Assembly (NCBI RefSeq): GCF_030056665.1
Contig: NZ_JASHIG010000028.1
Length of the DNA stretch: 64,000 bases
Reading direction: 5' to 3' (one strand)
Source of the DNA: Flectobacillus roseus
Lineage (GTDB): Bacteria; Bacteroidota; Bacteroidia; Cytophagales; Spirosomataceae
In this document: positions 27,234 to 36,637 of the stretch, piece by piece
Layout of the letters: each line of letters begins with the position of its first letter
How positions within the stretch are numbered: position 1 is the first letter of the stretch
Translations under genes and position numbers: made by a program
Notes under the pieces: model-generated
What the model was told of the DNA's origin: nothing
Seen by the model: the letters and a program-made list of their open reading frames with translations, nothing else
Databases searched by the model: none

Positions 27234-28550
27234 CTAGAAAATACCGATGTAGTGATTTCCTGCTTTATTAACTAATGTTGCCCCTTTTGTAACAGTACCT
27301 GTTTTCTTGTTAAAAATATAAATATTCCCATCTTTCCCTACAGGTGTTACAGCAACAAATACCTCATCTCCACTTACCAAAATACCCTGATATTGTCCAA
27401 AATTTAAGTCAGCATCGTAAGTAATATCAATTTTTGTGGCTGTTTTGGCGTTTAGGTCCAAACGAGCTACATATCCTTGCGTAGTGCCATCGTGAGTATA
27501 TAGGGCATAAGCAATTCCATTTCCAGCATATTTCCAACAGTCAACATACACACCTTTTACGCCAAGAGCAGCGTCTAAGCTAAATACATAAGAATTGTCA
27601 TATTCATTATTTTGATTAATTCTTAAGATATGTGAGCCTTTGCTATCACGTTGGGTTGCCTGATAGATATTGCCATCTGTGGCCACAAAGGCATTAGGAC
27701 TACGATAGCCACTATTATCACCAAAACCAACAGTGGAGGTAATGACTTTAGGGTTTTCGAGAGAAGGATAATCAACAATAACAGACTTGCTACCTAGACG
27801 GTCGAAGGTACTTTCGGTAAGTCCAGTAGCAGGGTTGTATTTGCGCATCCATGTACCAAGAATCAACTTGTTTTGTGCTTTGTTCAACACTGGAGCATCC
27901 AAACGGAAAATACAGTGACCATTGAGTTCTTCTGCTGTAGCAAGCGGGATTTGATATTGTCTATAGCTATTGATAAGAACATTTTGTAAGTCTAAAGAAA
28001 GAACCGTTGCTACGCCACGGTAGTATTGAAAGGACTTAGTTTTGTCAGTAGCATTGTTGGCTGCAATTCCTGTAACATTAAGAGCAACACCCGTTTTGTC
28101 GCCATCATATAACTTTGACCAGCGAGGTGTTGTGGTAGCATATTGGGAAATGTTTACCGTAACATCTTGTTGGGTAAAACTACCTGCGCCATTGACTTTA
28201 TAGCGAGCAAATTCGCCTCCGTTATCGCCTGAATAAGCAATGTTAAACAAAGTGTTTCCGTCTTCAGAAGATTGTAAACGAGCCGTTCTGGTAGATTTTA
28301 CAGGAAAACCTTTGTCATAAACATTAATTGAGATATTGGGATTTCGAGCATCCTCTTTACTTACCGAATAAACCATCGTTCCGCCATTGCCATCGCCTGA
28401 GGTTGTACTCATCAAAGCACCAGCCACGGTAATCCAGCGATCTTGATTGGTTACAGGGTCAACATTTTCGGAAGAGTCTACCTTAGTGCAACTTGATAAG
28501 GTATAGACAGTAGCAGCAATAATTGATAGGGTTTTAAACTGATTTTTCAT
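27234..28550 (-). CDS. DUF4374-family lipoprotein, partner of the TonB receptor
   Basis: A 438-residue lipoprotein (lipobox TLSSC, Cys21). The body alternates short beta-strands and reads like a beta-propeller (YVARLDLNAKTATKID, GNIYIFNKKTGTVTKG). DUF4374 genes in Bacteroidota are usually found beside TonB receptors of iron or siderophore type. Here it starts 17 bp after the end of the 806-residue receptor gene, so the two are one operon. It may capture or release the receptor's ligand at the surface, but no activity is established that I know of. Confidence 0.85.
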   Translation of the reverse strand: MKNQFKTLSIIAATVYTLSSCTKVDSSENVDPVTNQDRWITVAGALMSTTSGDGNGGTMVYSVSKEDARNPNISINVYDKGFPVKSTRTARLQSSEDGNTLFNIAYSGDNGGEFARYKVNGAGSFTQQDVTVNISQYATTTPRWSKLYDGDKTGVALNVTGIAANNATDKTKSFQYYRGVATVLSLDLQNVLINSYRQYQIPLATAEELNGHCIFRLDAPVLNKAQNKLILGTWMRKYNPATGLTESTFDRLGSKSVIVDYPSLENPKVITSTVGFGDNSGYRSPNAFVATDGNIYQATQRDSKGSHILRINQNNEYDNSYVFSLDAALGVKGVYVDCWKYAGNGIAYALYTHDGTTQGYVARLDLNAKTATKIDITYDADLNFGQYQGILVSGDEVFVAVTPVGKDGNIYIFNKKTGTVTKGATLVNKAGNHYIGIF

Positions 28551-28567
28551 TTGTATGTATTGGTTTA

Positions 28568-30988
28568 TTAAAATTTACTAAGCATATAATTAAGTTTCAG
28601 GTAGAAGGCTCTTCCAGGTTTTTGAACAGCAAAATTGTCGTACACTTGCGCATCAAGAATATTTTTGGCATCGGCGGTAATAACAAATTTGTTGTTTGGA
28701 AAAGCATAGCTCACACCAATGTCTTGAATATATTGGCGTGGAGTTCTGAAGTCTTCAATGTCTAACCAAGTAGTATAAAATCTCTCTACAAATCTGAAAC
28801 TGTAGTAAAGATTCAGGACGGTGTTTTTCTGGAGAATATTTTTAAAAGAGTATTGAATATTAGTATTGGCTGTCCAGTAAGGTTCGTTGGGCAATTGCTT
28901 GTTATAATAGTCATACTCTCGTCCGTTGGGGTCATAACGAATGTTGAATACCGAGTTGAATTTTGACATATTCAACCCTACCATCAGGTTGTTGTTATAG
29001 GTATATCTAAAATCCGATTCGAAACCAATCGCCTTTGTTTTTCCTAAGTTTTCGTAAGGATTCGTTTGTACCGCATCGTTGAGGCGAGGGTTGATTCTTT
29101 GGGTAATTTTATCACGAGTATCACGAATAAAACCCGATACTGTAAACGAGTATTTATGCTTTCCCACTTGGAAGTTTGCTCCATTCAGACCCACATTCAA
29201 GTTGTAACTTACCTCTGGACGGATACCAAAGTTTTCCACAATGTTTTCGCCTGGACTTCCAAATACTTCATTTTCTGAAGGTAGTCGAACTGCCTTTTCG
29301 GCTGATACCAAAATGGTATATTTCGGCGCAATAGCATAAGACATGGCAATGCCGTAGCCTGTGGCAGTTTTGCTGCTATTAGTTTTGTTTTCAGTGGTAA
29401 TGGGCTGATTTTCAACAAATGTTAGAACAGGGTCCATGCGGTCTATTCCTTGCTGGTAGAATTTAGTGAAGATATTATTCTTGAACTTTGAGTCAAAAGC
29501 TCTTAGTTCGTAAGCGATAGAAGTAATATTTTTGACAAGATTTCGGGTGCCAATAAAGGTGCGCTCAACTTCAGAACGCATCATATCTTGCTCATTTCTA
29601 TCAATGGCGTAATAGATATGATTCAATACGATTCTATGATTGCGGTTTAAATCATAATTAAAACCAGCTCTGAAAGTACTTACATTTCTATTGATATGAT
29701 TGATAGTTGGTGCTGCTTGTTGAGCACCGCTAGGTCTTAAAATGGGGTCGCCGTTCAGACCAATGCTGATTTGCCCATACCAATTATAATTCCATTTTAC
29801 GGTGTCTACCACTAGCTGAGCTCTTTGACTATACATCCCATTGATGTTGAATTCTAAGCCTTTGGTCATGAAGTCTTTCTTGATATAATTAAGACTAAAA
29901 ACATGAGCTTGCGACTCCGTAAATCGCCCCTTGTAAGGGATCGACATGTATGTTCCGTGCTGAATTTCTTTGTAATCATCTGAGCCATTATAGCCAATCA
30001 TAAATTGGTCAGCCCATCGAACATTGGTAAAGCCTACTTGAATTTGTCCGCCTGTGGAGCGATAAGCATCATCAAACCTTTTGGCTCTAACATAATCGTA
30101 ACGACCATTGGGCAGAATATTTCTTACAAACTTTCCCCATACTTCATAGTCATTATTTGAGTAATTATGAAAGCCAGAGGCCTTGACCGTGAAGCCTGTT
30201 TTTTCTTCTCGGAAAGAAGCATTGAAGTTGGTTTGGAAAGTATTGAAAGACCCATAGGACACAGAAGCTGAAAGGTTATTCATACCACCTTTTTTCAAAA
30301 TAACATTGATGGCACCACCAAGAGCGTCATCGGCTAAGTGTGCAGGAATAACACCTTTATACACTTCAATTCGTTCGATTAGTGCAGGAGGAATACTGTT
30401 GAGGCTGAAAGATTCACCATAAGTCGAAATTGAAATACCGTCAATAAAAATTCTGACGGAGTTGCCCGACATGCCATTGAGATTATAATTGACGGCCGAA
30501 CCTAAGCCACCATTTTGTCGAACTCTGATACCTACAGTTCTATCCAACATTTCATTGGTTTGAACATTTCGTTGGGCAATATCCTTTGTTTCGATGATGT
30601 TAACAGCAAAACCACTTGTTTCAATTTCTCTTTTTTCGGTTTTTTGTACCACATTTACTTCTGCCAAGTCAAGACTTTGATGCTTTACCACAACAGGTAT
30701 TTCTGTCTGTGCCTGATTGACATTAATCTTGATACTTCGAGTTTCGATTTCGACGGAAGAAACCACAAGGTCATACTGTCCATAAGGGACTTTTTTCAAA
30801 GTAAAATAGCCGTTGTTATCAGCTAGTGTAGCAATGTTGCTATTGGCAAGCCGAATACTAGCGTGACTAATTCCTCCTTCGTTTTGACTGTAAACTCGAC
30901 CTTTAATCGTTGCGATTTGTGAAAAGGAGGTAAAATAGGCTAGTATGAGTAGAAACGTAGTAACCGTGATTTTCATAAAATTTTGCAA
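28568..30988 (-). CDS. TonB-dependent receptor, siderophore/iron type by context
   Basis: An 806-residue outer-membrane receptor. A signal peptide (ending YFTSFSQ) is followed by a carboxypeptidase-regulatory-like domain (about 28-105, with IKGRVYSQNEGGISHASIRL), a plug (about 120-235, with VGIRVRQNGGLGSAVNYNLN, FIDGISI and IEVYKGVIPAHLADDALGGA) and a C-terminal barrel ending LKLNYMLSKF. The DUF4374 partner downstream and operator-like palindromes upstream point to a metal-regulated uptake system. Met5 (30976) is an equally good start. The ligand is not identifiable. Confidence 0.9.
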   Translation of the reverse strand: MQNFMKITVTTFLLILAYFTSFSQIATIKGRVYSQNEGGISHASIRLANSNIATLADNNGYFTLKKVPYGQYDLVVSSVEIETRSIKINVNQAQTEIPVVVKHQSLDLAEVNVVQKTEKREIETSGFAVNIIETKDIAQRNVQTNEMLDRTVGIRVRQNGGLGSAVNYNLNGMSGNSVRIFIDGISISTYGESFSLNSIPPALIERIEVYKGVIPAHLADDALGGAINVILKKGGMNNLSASVSYGSFNTFQTNFNASFREEKTGFTVKASGFHNYSNNDYEVWGKFVRNILPNGRYDYVRAKRFDDAYRSTGGQIQVGFTNVRWADQFMIGYNGSDDYKEIQHGTYMSIPYKGRFTESQAHVFSLNYIKKDFMTKGLEFNINGMYSQRAQLVVDTVKWNYNWYGQISIGLNGDPILRPSGAQQAAPTINHINRNVSTFRAGFNYDLNRNHRIVLNHIYYAIDRNEQDMMRSEVERTFIGTRNLVKNITSIAYELRAFDSKFKNNIFTKFYQQGIDRMDPVLTFVENQPITTENKTNSSKTATGYGIAMSYAIAPKYTILVSAEKAVRLPSENEVFGSPGENIVENFGIRPEVSYNLNVGLNGANFQVGKHKYSFTVSGFIRDTRDKITQRINPRLNDAVQTNPYENLGKTKAIGFESDFRYTYNNNLMVGLNMSKFNSVFNIRYDPNGREYDYYNKQLPNEPYWTANTNIQYSFKNILQKNTVLNLYYSFRFVERFYTTWLDIEDFRTPRQYIQDIGVSYAFPNNKFVITADAKNILDAQVYDNFAVQKPGRAFYLKLNYMLSKF

Positions 30989-31049
30989 ACTATGTATGTG
31001 ATTTTTTCGCCATCATCAATTATATCTATTAGGTTTGAATAGTATATTC

Positions 31050-31064
31050 TATTTAGACTAAATA
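31050..31064. promoter_or_regulatory. Candidate operator 1 upstream of the 806-residue TonB receptor
   Basis: TATTTAGACTAAATA is a perfect 7-1-7 palindrome 62 bp upstream of the receptor start. Its core recurs 67 bp further upstream. Size and AT-rich symmetry resemble Fur- or DtxR-type metal-repressor sites; the actual regulator is inferred. Confidence 0.5.
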
Positions 31065-31116
31065 CAAATAAAAGGCTCAACAAAAGTAAGTCTCAAAGAT
31101 GTGTTGTCCAAATATT

Positions 31117-31130
31117 TATTTAGACTAATA
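31117..31130. promoter_or_regulatory. Candidate operator 2 upstream of the 806-residue TonB receptor
   Basis: TATTTAGACTAATA shares its first 12 bases with operator 1 and lies inside a wider AT-rich inverted repeat (ATTTATTTA ... TAAATAAAT). Confidence 0.4.
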
Positions 31131-31301
31131 ATAAATAAATATGTAAGATTATATTTTTACTTTGTATAATGACAAAATGAAGTAAGATAAAAGGATTAAA
31201 TTGGGATTGAGGGGGCAATTGCTCAGATATTTGAACGTAAATGAGTTGGGATTAGGGTGACAATTAGGAGTAAACTAAACAAGGGTCATCCAGAATTGAG
31301 T

Positions 31302-31349
31302 GAATGAGTGTTTGAGTGAATTAGTGATTATTATTAGGATAAATTTCAC
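31302..31349 (+). repeat. 48-bp dispersed repeat, copy 2
   Basis: It matches 27089-27136 at 46 of 48 positions. Here it is not followed by the complementary arm. The next bases (GTAGGGACATAACACTTTGC) resemble the sequence at 45798-45825 (GTAGAGACGTAATACTTTAC), another recurrent intergenic word. Confidence 0.78.
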
Positions 31350-31404
31350 TTGTAGGGACATAACACTTTGCTTCTAGAGAATATGTTATTCCACCTTTAA
31401 TTGG

Positions 31405-31448
31405 CATTCTCCTTAGTGGGCGACTTAAGTCGCCCACTAAGGAGAATG
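31405..31448. repeat. Perfect 44-bp palindrome without loop
   Basis: Twenty-two bases (CATTCTCCTTAGTGGGCGAC, then TT) are followed at once by their exact reverse complement. It lies 51 bp downstream of the TlpA-like gene ending at 31500. No T-run follows on either strand, so it is not a standard intrinsic terminator. Confidence 0.85.
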
Positions 31449-31499
31449 TGTTGTTTGTGGGTTATAAGGTGTTAAAAAAACAGGTAGTAAGCGTCTCCT

Positions 31500-32807
31500 T
31501 TACAAAAGCTCTTTTAACAACTCCTTTAGTTTGGGGTCGGATGGGCGAGGAGCGTTGGTGTTGATAAATTTGCCATTTTTGTCAATAATCATATAGCGAG
31601 GAATGGATTTAATCTTATATTTTTTGGCAAGCTCCGAGCCGAAATCTTTGGACAAAAGATAATTAGCTGAAAGAGAAAGATCTTCTGCTTTTAAAGCCTT
31701 TTGCCAAGCTACTTTGTTTTCATCCATCGAGATGGTAATGACTTGCAATCCTTTGGCTTGATAGGAGGCAATAAGCTTTTTAGAATCAGGAATTTCTTGT
31801 CTGCAAGGCGCACACCAACTTGCCCAAAAGTCAAGGTAAATGACTTTTCCTTTGTGTTGTTTTAGGATTTCATCTAAAGAAATACTCTCATTTTTATCAG
31901 AGAGTAGATTTCCATTTTTGACTTTAGGGCCACTTAGATATTTCTCTTTGAGATACTCGATATACTCTTTGTTTTGCGAAGTGTTGAGATAATTTTGGAG
32001 CGCTGTATCAAACTTAGCATCTTGTTTTTGAGGATGACACAGAAATGCAAACAGCAAAAAATCTTTGATTTTTCCTCTAAAATTACTTGAAATGGATTGT
32101 TCGATACCACCAAAATCGGTAGTTGATACCATCGCCTTTTTTAGCAAGGCTTTTTCATAATTGATCAATGCCGTACGAAATTGAGCATCCTTCAAAAAGT
32201 TTTCATTTTGATAGGCGGCTTTTTCTTTTTCGAGTAGTGCCCACGCCGAGCCCGACGTGTTTTTCCCTTCAGGATATAAGTAGTTTGAGGCAATCATTGC
32301 CAGATAATTGCTGTAGACATGATTTTTTAGTATTTCTATATAGCTTGGTGCTACGACATTTTTGGTATTTGCAGCATCAATTTTTTGCCAAATAGAGCGG
32401 TAGTCTAACGATTTGCCAAAAGCAAAAAAATCTTGATTACTGGCAATAATAGGTACTAAAAAAGCCAATTCGTTAGTTCGGTTTTTATCGTCAGATACCA
32501 ATCTTGTGATTTTTTCAGCATCCTTGATAACATACAATTTCTCCGAATTGGTAATGGGAAACGTCATTTGTTTCTCAGTATCCTTAAGAATTAGCAAATT
32601 CTTAAAAGCGATTTTGATTTTTTTAGTTTGATTAAATTCAATTGGCGTCGGGAATTCTTGAAATTGATTGTAGTAATACAGATATGCTTTTTCGCCTGGC
32701 TTAAGCTTACTAATGATTTCGACAGTGTCGGTAGAACTGCCATTTTGTGCAGACCCTGCAAAGGCCAAAAAGAGTAAAAGTACGAATAGAGATAGTGTGT
32801 ATTTCAC
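31500..32807 (-). CDS. TlpA-like thioredoxin-fold protein, periplasmic
   Basis: A 435-residue exported protein (signal ending AFAGSAQ). Residues about 25-290 form an uncharacterised N-terminal region. The C-terminal part is a thioredoxin/TlpA fold with the redox motif WASWCAPC (Cys332 and Cys335), the strand VIYLDFWASW and the cis-Pro loop SIPRYMIIDKNG, ending in NAPRPSD. It would exchange disulfides in the envelope. The same tail (SIPRYM ... NAPRP) occurs in two other proteins of this cluster (ending at 33442 and 36638), showing duplication. Downstream lies the 44-bp palindrome. Confidence 0.9.
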   Translation of the reverse strand: MKYTLSLFVLLLFLAFAGSAQNGSSTDTVEIISKLKPGEKAYLYYYNQFQEFPTPIEFNQTKKIKIAFKNLLILKDTEKQMTFPITNSEKLYVIKDAEKITRLVSDDKNRTNELAFLVPIIASNQDFFAFGKSLDYRSIWQKIDAANTKNVVAPSYIEILKNHVYSNYLAMIASNYLYPEGKNTSGSAWALLEKEKAAYQNENFLKDAQFRTALINYEKALLKKAMVSTTDFGGIEQSISSNFRGKIKDFLLFAFLCHPQKQDAKFDTALQNYLNTSQNKEYIEYLKEKYLSGPKVKNGNLLSDKNESISLDEILKQHKGKVIYLDFWASWCAPCRQEIPDSKKLIASYQAKGLQVITISMDENKVAWQKALKAEDLSLSANYLLSKDFGSELAKKYKIKSIPRYMIIDKNGKFINTNAPRPSDPKLKELLKELL

Positions 32808-32904
32808 GGTAAAATTTGGTTGTTATGGTGAGAAAATTAAAAATTGCTGTTTTATCATTTTAAAATAAGTCATACCTCTCTGTGAAAATGCCTTAAAAGC
32901 CGAA

Positions 32905-33348
32905 CTAAGGAAACTGAACCGAAAAGTATGTTTTATATCTCAATCGTTTACCGTCTTGTAAAGCAGGAAACCACGGTGCGGAGGCAAATAACGCTTCTTT
33001 TACATGACCTTCTAGACCTTTATCGGTATTATTGGTAGGTAGAATATGAACTCCAGAGATGCAACCATTTTTTTCGATAATGATTGAACACAAAACCATG
33101 ACCTTATCTTGAATAGAGCTTTTAAAGTGTTTTTGTATATATTGTTTTACAGAACGATTCAGCGCCATATTTCCTTCGGGGAAAGTTGCAGGATGTTGTG
33201 TTGCCATATATACCATCGTATCAGGACTAATTTCTTGATAAGAGCTCATAAAAGATTCAATATCAAATACCCTGATTGTCTCTTGCTTTTGCGCATGACT
33301 TGTATATGCCATTGTACCAATAAGAAGGAGATTGATGAGAATTTTCAT
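32905..33348 (-). CDS. Secreted TonB C-terminal-domain protein
   Basis: About 147 residues from the Met that begins MKILINLLLIGTMAYTSHAQ, a clear signal peptide; the earlier in-frame Met at 33387 adds 13 polar residues and is less likely. The C-terminal 90 residues match the TonB C-terminal fold by eye: VKQYIQKHF near the start, VLCSIIIEKNGCISGVHIL, then LEGHVKEALFASAPWFPALQ and a final strand YFSVQFP. The membrane anchor and proline-rich spacer of true TonB are absent, so it is a free periplasmic domain. It lies between two TlpA-like genes. Confidence 0.75.
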   Translation of the reverse strand: MKILINLLLIGTMAYTSHAQKQETIRVFDIESFMSSYQEISPDTMVYMATQHPATFPEGNMALNRSVKQYIQKHFKSSIQDKVMVLCSIIIEKNGCISGVHILPTNNTDKGLEGHVKEALFASAPWFPALQDGKRLRYKTYFSVQFP

Positions 33349-33441
33349 AGGGGTAGGGCTTTCTTTTTTATCTATAGAGACATTCACAATGCTTTTCGTA
33401 GGAAAAGAAACAAGATATAGATTCAGTCAGATTAAAATGAG

Positions 33442-35031
33442 CTATTGTTGTAATAATTTATCTAATACAGTTTGTAATCTAGGGTCGGATGGGCGAGGAG
33501 CATTATTATTGATTATTTGTCCATCTTTGCCAACTATCATATACCTAGGAATTGATTTGAATTTATGTTGTTGGTTAAACTTGGAGTTTCCGAAATTCAG
33601 TATTTTAAAATTGTTAGCGTATTGGTCAAGAGCTAAACGTTCGCTTGCTTTGGCCCATTTTTGAAAGCTGTCATCTGTTGAAAAAAATACAACCTCAAGA
33701 TTACGGTCTTTATAGGTTTGAGAAAGTTGCTTTGAATATTTCATTTCTTCGATGCATGGTCCGCACCAACTAGCCCAAAAGTCAATAAAAAGAATCTTAC
33801 CTTTTTTGCTTCTTAGTATATCTTCTATAGAGGTTTGTTGTTTAGTGAGTGATTCTAAATGTAAATTTGAGGACTTATTATTGGCAATAATATCCTCCTG
33901 ATATTTTTCTTGTGCCTTTTCAATTAGGCTTTTATTCTTGGCAAATGCAGTAAATAAATGTAAGTGTTTATTAATTTCAGTACGAAAAAAGTAGTCAACA
34001 TTACTTAAACCGAGAAATAACATTTGCTCTTTTACCTCATGGCTCAACAACGATGAATTCATGACTAGCCTAAAACTTTCTCTAGAGTCTCTGAAATTAA
34101 ACTGATTAACTGTTTCCCATTTCGCTTTTGAGGCAAAATATCTTCTTTCATAATTTTGAACACAGGCATTCAAATAATAATCATTGAAATGAGTCTTGGT
34201 AAATTTTTCATTAAGTTTCTTTGCTGATGAAAGAGAGTCCATTTTTCCAGACATTAACTGTATTTTGAAAAGCAAATTGGCATATTTGTCTTGGTAAAAA
34301 GCGTACACTTCCTTAGAAATAAGCCTATGTCTATTCAAAGAGTCTAAAAACTCTTGGGCTTTGTTATTAATGAGATTCATTGGCGTAATCAAGTCTGTCG
34401 CCATTTGATTTTCCAGTGTTTCAATATAAATCACTTTTTCGCGAGCAGTTCGTGTACTGTGTGTCTTAATTATTTGTGGGTCATCATAAAAATATTTCAT
34501 TGCTACCATTCGGATATCGTCAGATTTACCCGTTATCAAATAGGCTTCGGTTTCCTTTTGATTGAGATGTTTTTCGACAGTAAAGTCCAAAGGTGTATAA
34601 TTGAAATTTGAGTATTTCACCGTGATGGGTTTTGATTGGTCAAAGTCAATCAAAAGAGAGTCCCCTTTATGGGCTAAGAAATCTTGAAACTCAAATGCAC
34701 TCAAATATCTACGAACCATAACCCAATCAGATGCAGTGAAAAAACTTGCTTCTTTTTTTTGAGCTATTTCATTGAAAAAAATCCCCTCAACTTCTGAATC
34801 AGCACTGAAAACTAGATATTGGAGTCTCCCTAAATCACGGGTTTTCGTTTTCAAAACACTGTTAAAAACTGGCTTGCCCGTAAACTGTACATGAATTATC
34901 CCATTAGCTGATTTTTGGGAAGAAGAATCTTCGATAGAGGGCTTCGAGAAGTTGCGGGCAATTGGAGTTGAGGCATAGTTTTGAATGAATGAAAAGCATG
35001 AAATGAGGAAAGAGAGTGTAAAATGTTTCAT
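33442..35031 (-). CDS. TlpA-like thioredoxin-fold protein, periplasmic
   Basis: A 529-residue exported protein whose N-terminus is a signal (LSFLISCFSFIQNYAS). Residues about 40-390 are an uncharacterised mixed alpha/beta region. The C-terminal thioredoxin fold carries WASWCGPC (Cys423, Cys426) after ILFIDF, and the tail FKSIPRYMIVGKDGQIINNN followed by APRPSD, shared with the 435- and 91-residue proteins of this cluster. It likely acts as a reductant or disulfide exchanger for envelope proteins. A hairpin upstream (35073-35108) separates it from the 405-residue gene, so co-transcription is uncertain. Confidence 0.9.
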   Translation of the reverse strand: MKHFTLSFLISCFSFIQNYASTPIARNFSKPSIEDSSSQKSANGIIHVQFTGKPVFNSVLKTKTRDLGRLQYLVFSADSEVEGIFFNEIAQKKEASFFTASDWVMVRRYLSAFEFQDFLAHKGDSLLIDFDQSKPITVKYSNFNYTPLDFTVEKHLNQKETEAYLITGKSDDIRMVAMKYFYDDPQIIKTHSTRTAREKVIYIETLENQMATDLITPMNLINNKAQEFLDSLNRHRLISKEVYAFYQDKYANLLFKIQLMSGKMDSLSSAKKLNEKFTKTHFNDYYLNACVQNYERRYFASKAKWETVNQFNFRDSRESFRLVMNSSLLSHEVKEQMLFLGLSNVDYFFRTEINKHLHLFTAFAKNKSLIEKAQEKYQEDIIANNKSSNLHLESLTKQQTSIEDILRSKKGKILFIDFWASWCGPCIEEMKYSKQLSQTYKDRNLEVVFFSTDDSFQKWAKASERLALDQYANNFKILNFGNSKFNQQHKFKSIPRYMIVGKDGQIINNNAPRPSDPRLQTVLDKLLQQ

Positions 35032-35072
35032 AAGGTAGTGAAGTTATTGATGGGTGAGTTTATCAAGTTAGC

Positions 35073-35108
35073 TTTAAAAACTGTTTATTTTCATTAACAG
35101 TTTTTAAA
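35073..35108. terminator. Candidate terminator between thioredoxin-family genes
   Basis: A 13-bp perfect stem (TTTAAAAACTGTT / AACAGTTTTTAAA) with a 10-nt loop lies 87 bp downstream of the 405-residue gene on the minus strand. The stem is AT-rich and the T-run is inside it, so termination efficiency is uncertain. Confidence 0.55.
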
Positions 35109-35194
35109 ATTAGATATTGTATAAGGTGTTGATTTATAGATTTTTGGTAGCAATGTTGTTTGAAAAGTGTAGAACCAATGTATTTGCCTTCTAT

Positions 35195-36412
35195 TTACTT
35201 GGAAGAAATATAGTAATGTTCAAAATCCTGTTTAGAAGGTTTTAAATCAATCCCATATTTGTTTTTTAAAGTCTCAGTTAGTTCAATAATTGACTCGACA
35301 GGAACTTCAAAATCATATTTTTGACTTGAGTCAATAACTGTAGAAAACTTAAACGGGGTAAACGAACTTAAATGCATGGAGAGCGCTTTTAGCGTAAGCC
35401 CAATTCCTACAAAATATTGCTTGCCACCAATGGTAGCATAGCCAGCAGAAGATCCTTTCTGTGCGTTGTTGCTTACCGCTTTTGCATTGAGAATAGTGGC
35501 ATTAGCTTCAAGTTTTGACGGTTTGTCTATCTCAAGCAGGAAAATATCTTTGGTTAGAGGTTTTTGCACAATGTTGAGATTGAAATAACTTTCAAGTCCC
35601 TTAATAATTATCTCTCTTGACTCTGGATAAGTCATCGTATTACTTTTGAAAATAAGACCAATCCTTTTAAGTAATGTAGAGTCAGGAACTGAAAACGTTA
35701 TGCCTGTTAAATTAACATTGGTGACATATAAAAGAGCATTCTTAAGATAGCAATCTCTTAGTCTAAAAAATACTTTTTTATCAACAACCCTCAATTCGGA
35801 AATGCCTTGATATAAGGTATCTTTATCATAAAGGTTGAATACAAATTGTGCATTTTTATCTATTGATGGGGCAGGTTCTTTAGCGACTAGGGCTTTTTTA
35901 CTAACAGTTGGAATTGTCTCAGGAGTTTTGGTAGATAATTCTCCATTTAGAAATTTATTGATGAGTTTCTCATCGAGATTACTAGAATGCCCTCTCCAAA
36001 CTACTTCGCCAGCAGGATTAATCATTAGGACTTCAGGAATGCCTTTCACATCGAAGTGTTTGAAAGTACTGCCGAGACTATCAAGCACAAAGTTTTGATT
36101 GAACGACCTTCGAGAGAGGAACTCTTTGACAGGTTTTATCTCTTCCTCAGATATCGCCAAAAAAAGTATTTTATCTTTATAGCTTTTGGCTATTTCATTG
36201 GTTTCAATGAGTCCTTTAATACAAGGACCACACCATGTTGCCCAAAAGTCGAGAATGACATACTTCCCCTTAATTGATTGTTTGGATGAGTTCATCCAAG
36301 TGGAAATATGAACATTATCAATATCCTTTTGTGCCATACTAGGTAAAGTGTAAAAGATAAAATAGGTACATAGACAAAATAATGAAAGTCGTTTAGTTAA
36401 AGTGAGTTGCAT
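35195..36412 (-). CDS. Thioredoxin-like/DUF3738 (TIGR03435-type) fusion protein
   Basis: A 405-residue exported protein (signal ending LPSMAQ). Residues about 45-160 are a TlpA-like thioredoxin fold with WATWCGPC (Cys61, Cys64) and the cis-Pro loop GIPEVLMINPAGEVVW. Residues about 190-405 match the DUF3738 pattern by eye: FYFNLN-type repeats, LTLKALSMHLSSFTPFKF, KYDFEVPVE and KYGIDLKPSKQDFEHYYI. Such fusions occur in Bacteroidota; DUF3738 has no known function. It belongs to the same redox cluster but lacks the NAPRPSD tail of its neighbours. Confidence 0.85.
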   Translation of the reverse strand: MQLTLTKRLSLFCLCTYFIFYTLPSMAQKDIDNVHISTWMNSSKQSIKGKYVILDFWATWCGPCIKGLIETNEIAKSYKDKILFLAISEEEIKPVKEFLSRRSFNQNFVLDSLGSTFKHFDVKGIPEVLMINPAGEVVWRGHSSNLDEKLINKFLNGELSTKTPETIPTVSKKALVAKEPAPSIDKNAQFVFNLYDKDTLYQGISELRVVDKKVFFRLRDCYLKNALLYVTNVNLTGITFSVPDSTLLKRIGLIFKSNTMTYPESREIIIKGLESYFNLNIVQKPLTKDIFLLEIDKPSKLEANATILNAKAVSNNAQKGSSAGYATIGGKQYFVGIGLTLKALSMHLSSFTPFKFSTVIDSSQKYDFEVPVESIIELTETLKNKYGIDLKPSKQDFEHYYISSK

Positions 36413-36637
36413 GGAGGGTGGAGTTTTGGTGTATCAAAATTATTCAAAAATCTGAGAGCCTAAATGGGCTTTGTCATTGCATCTAAAATACAGGAATTCA
36501 TGGTGTTTTTAAAGGCAGTCTATCGAAAAATGCTCGATTTACCCTATTTGTTAACTTTGGATAAGAATAGGGTTTGAAATTTTTGTAAGAAAAACCAAAG
36601 GTTTAATTCTTGGGGGTAAAGAAGAAGATGTTGTATC

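Noticed and set aside
31405..31448. 44-bp palindrome as an intrinsic terminator
   Set aside because: No T-run on either strand after the stem.
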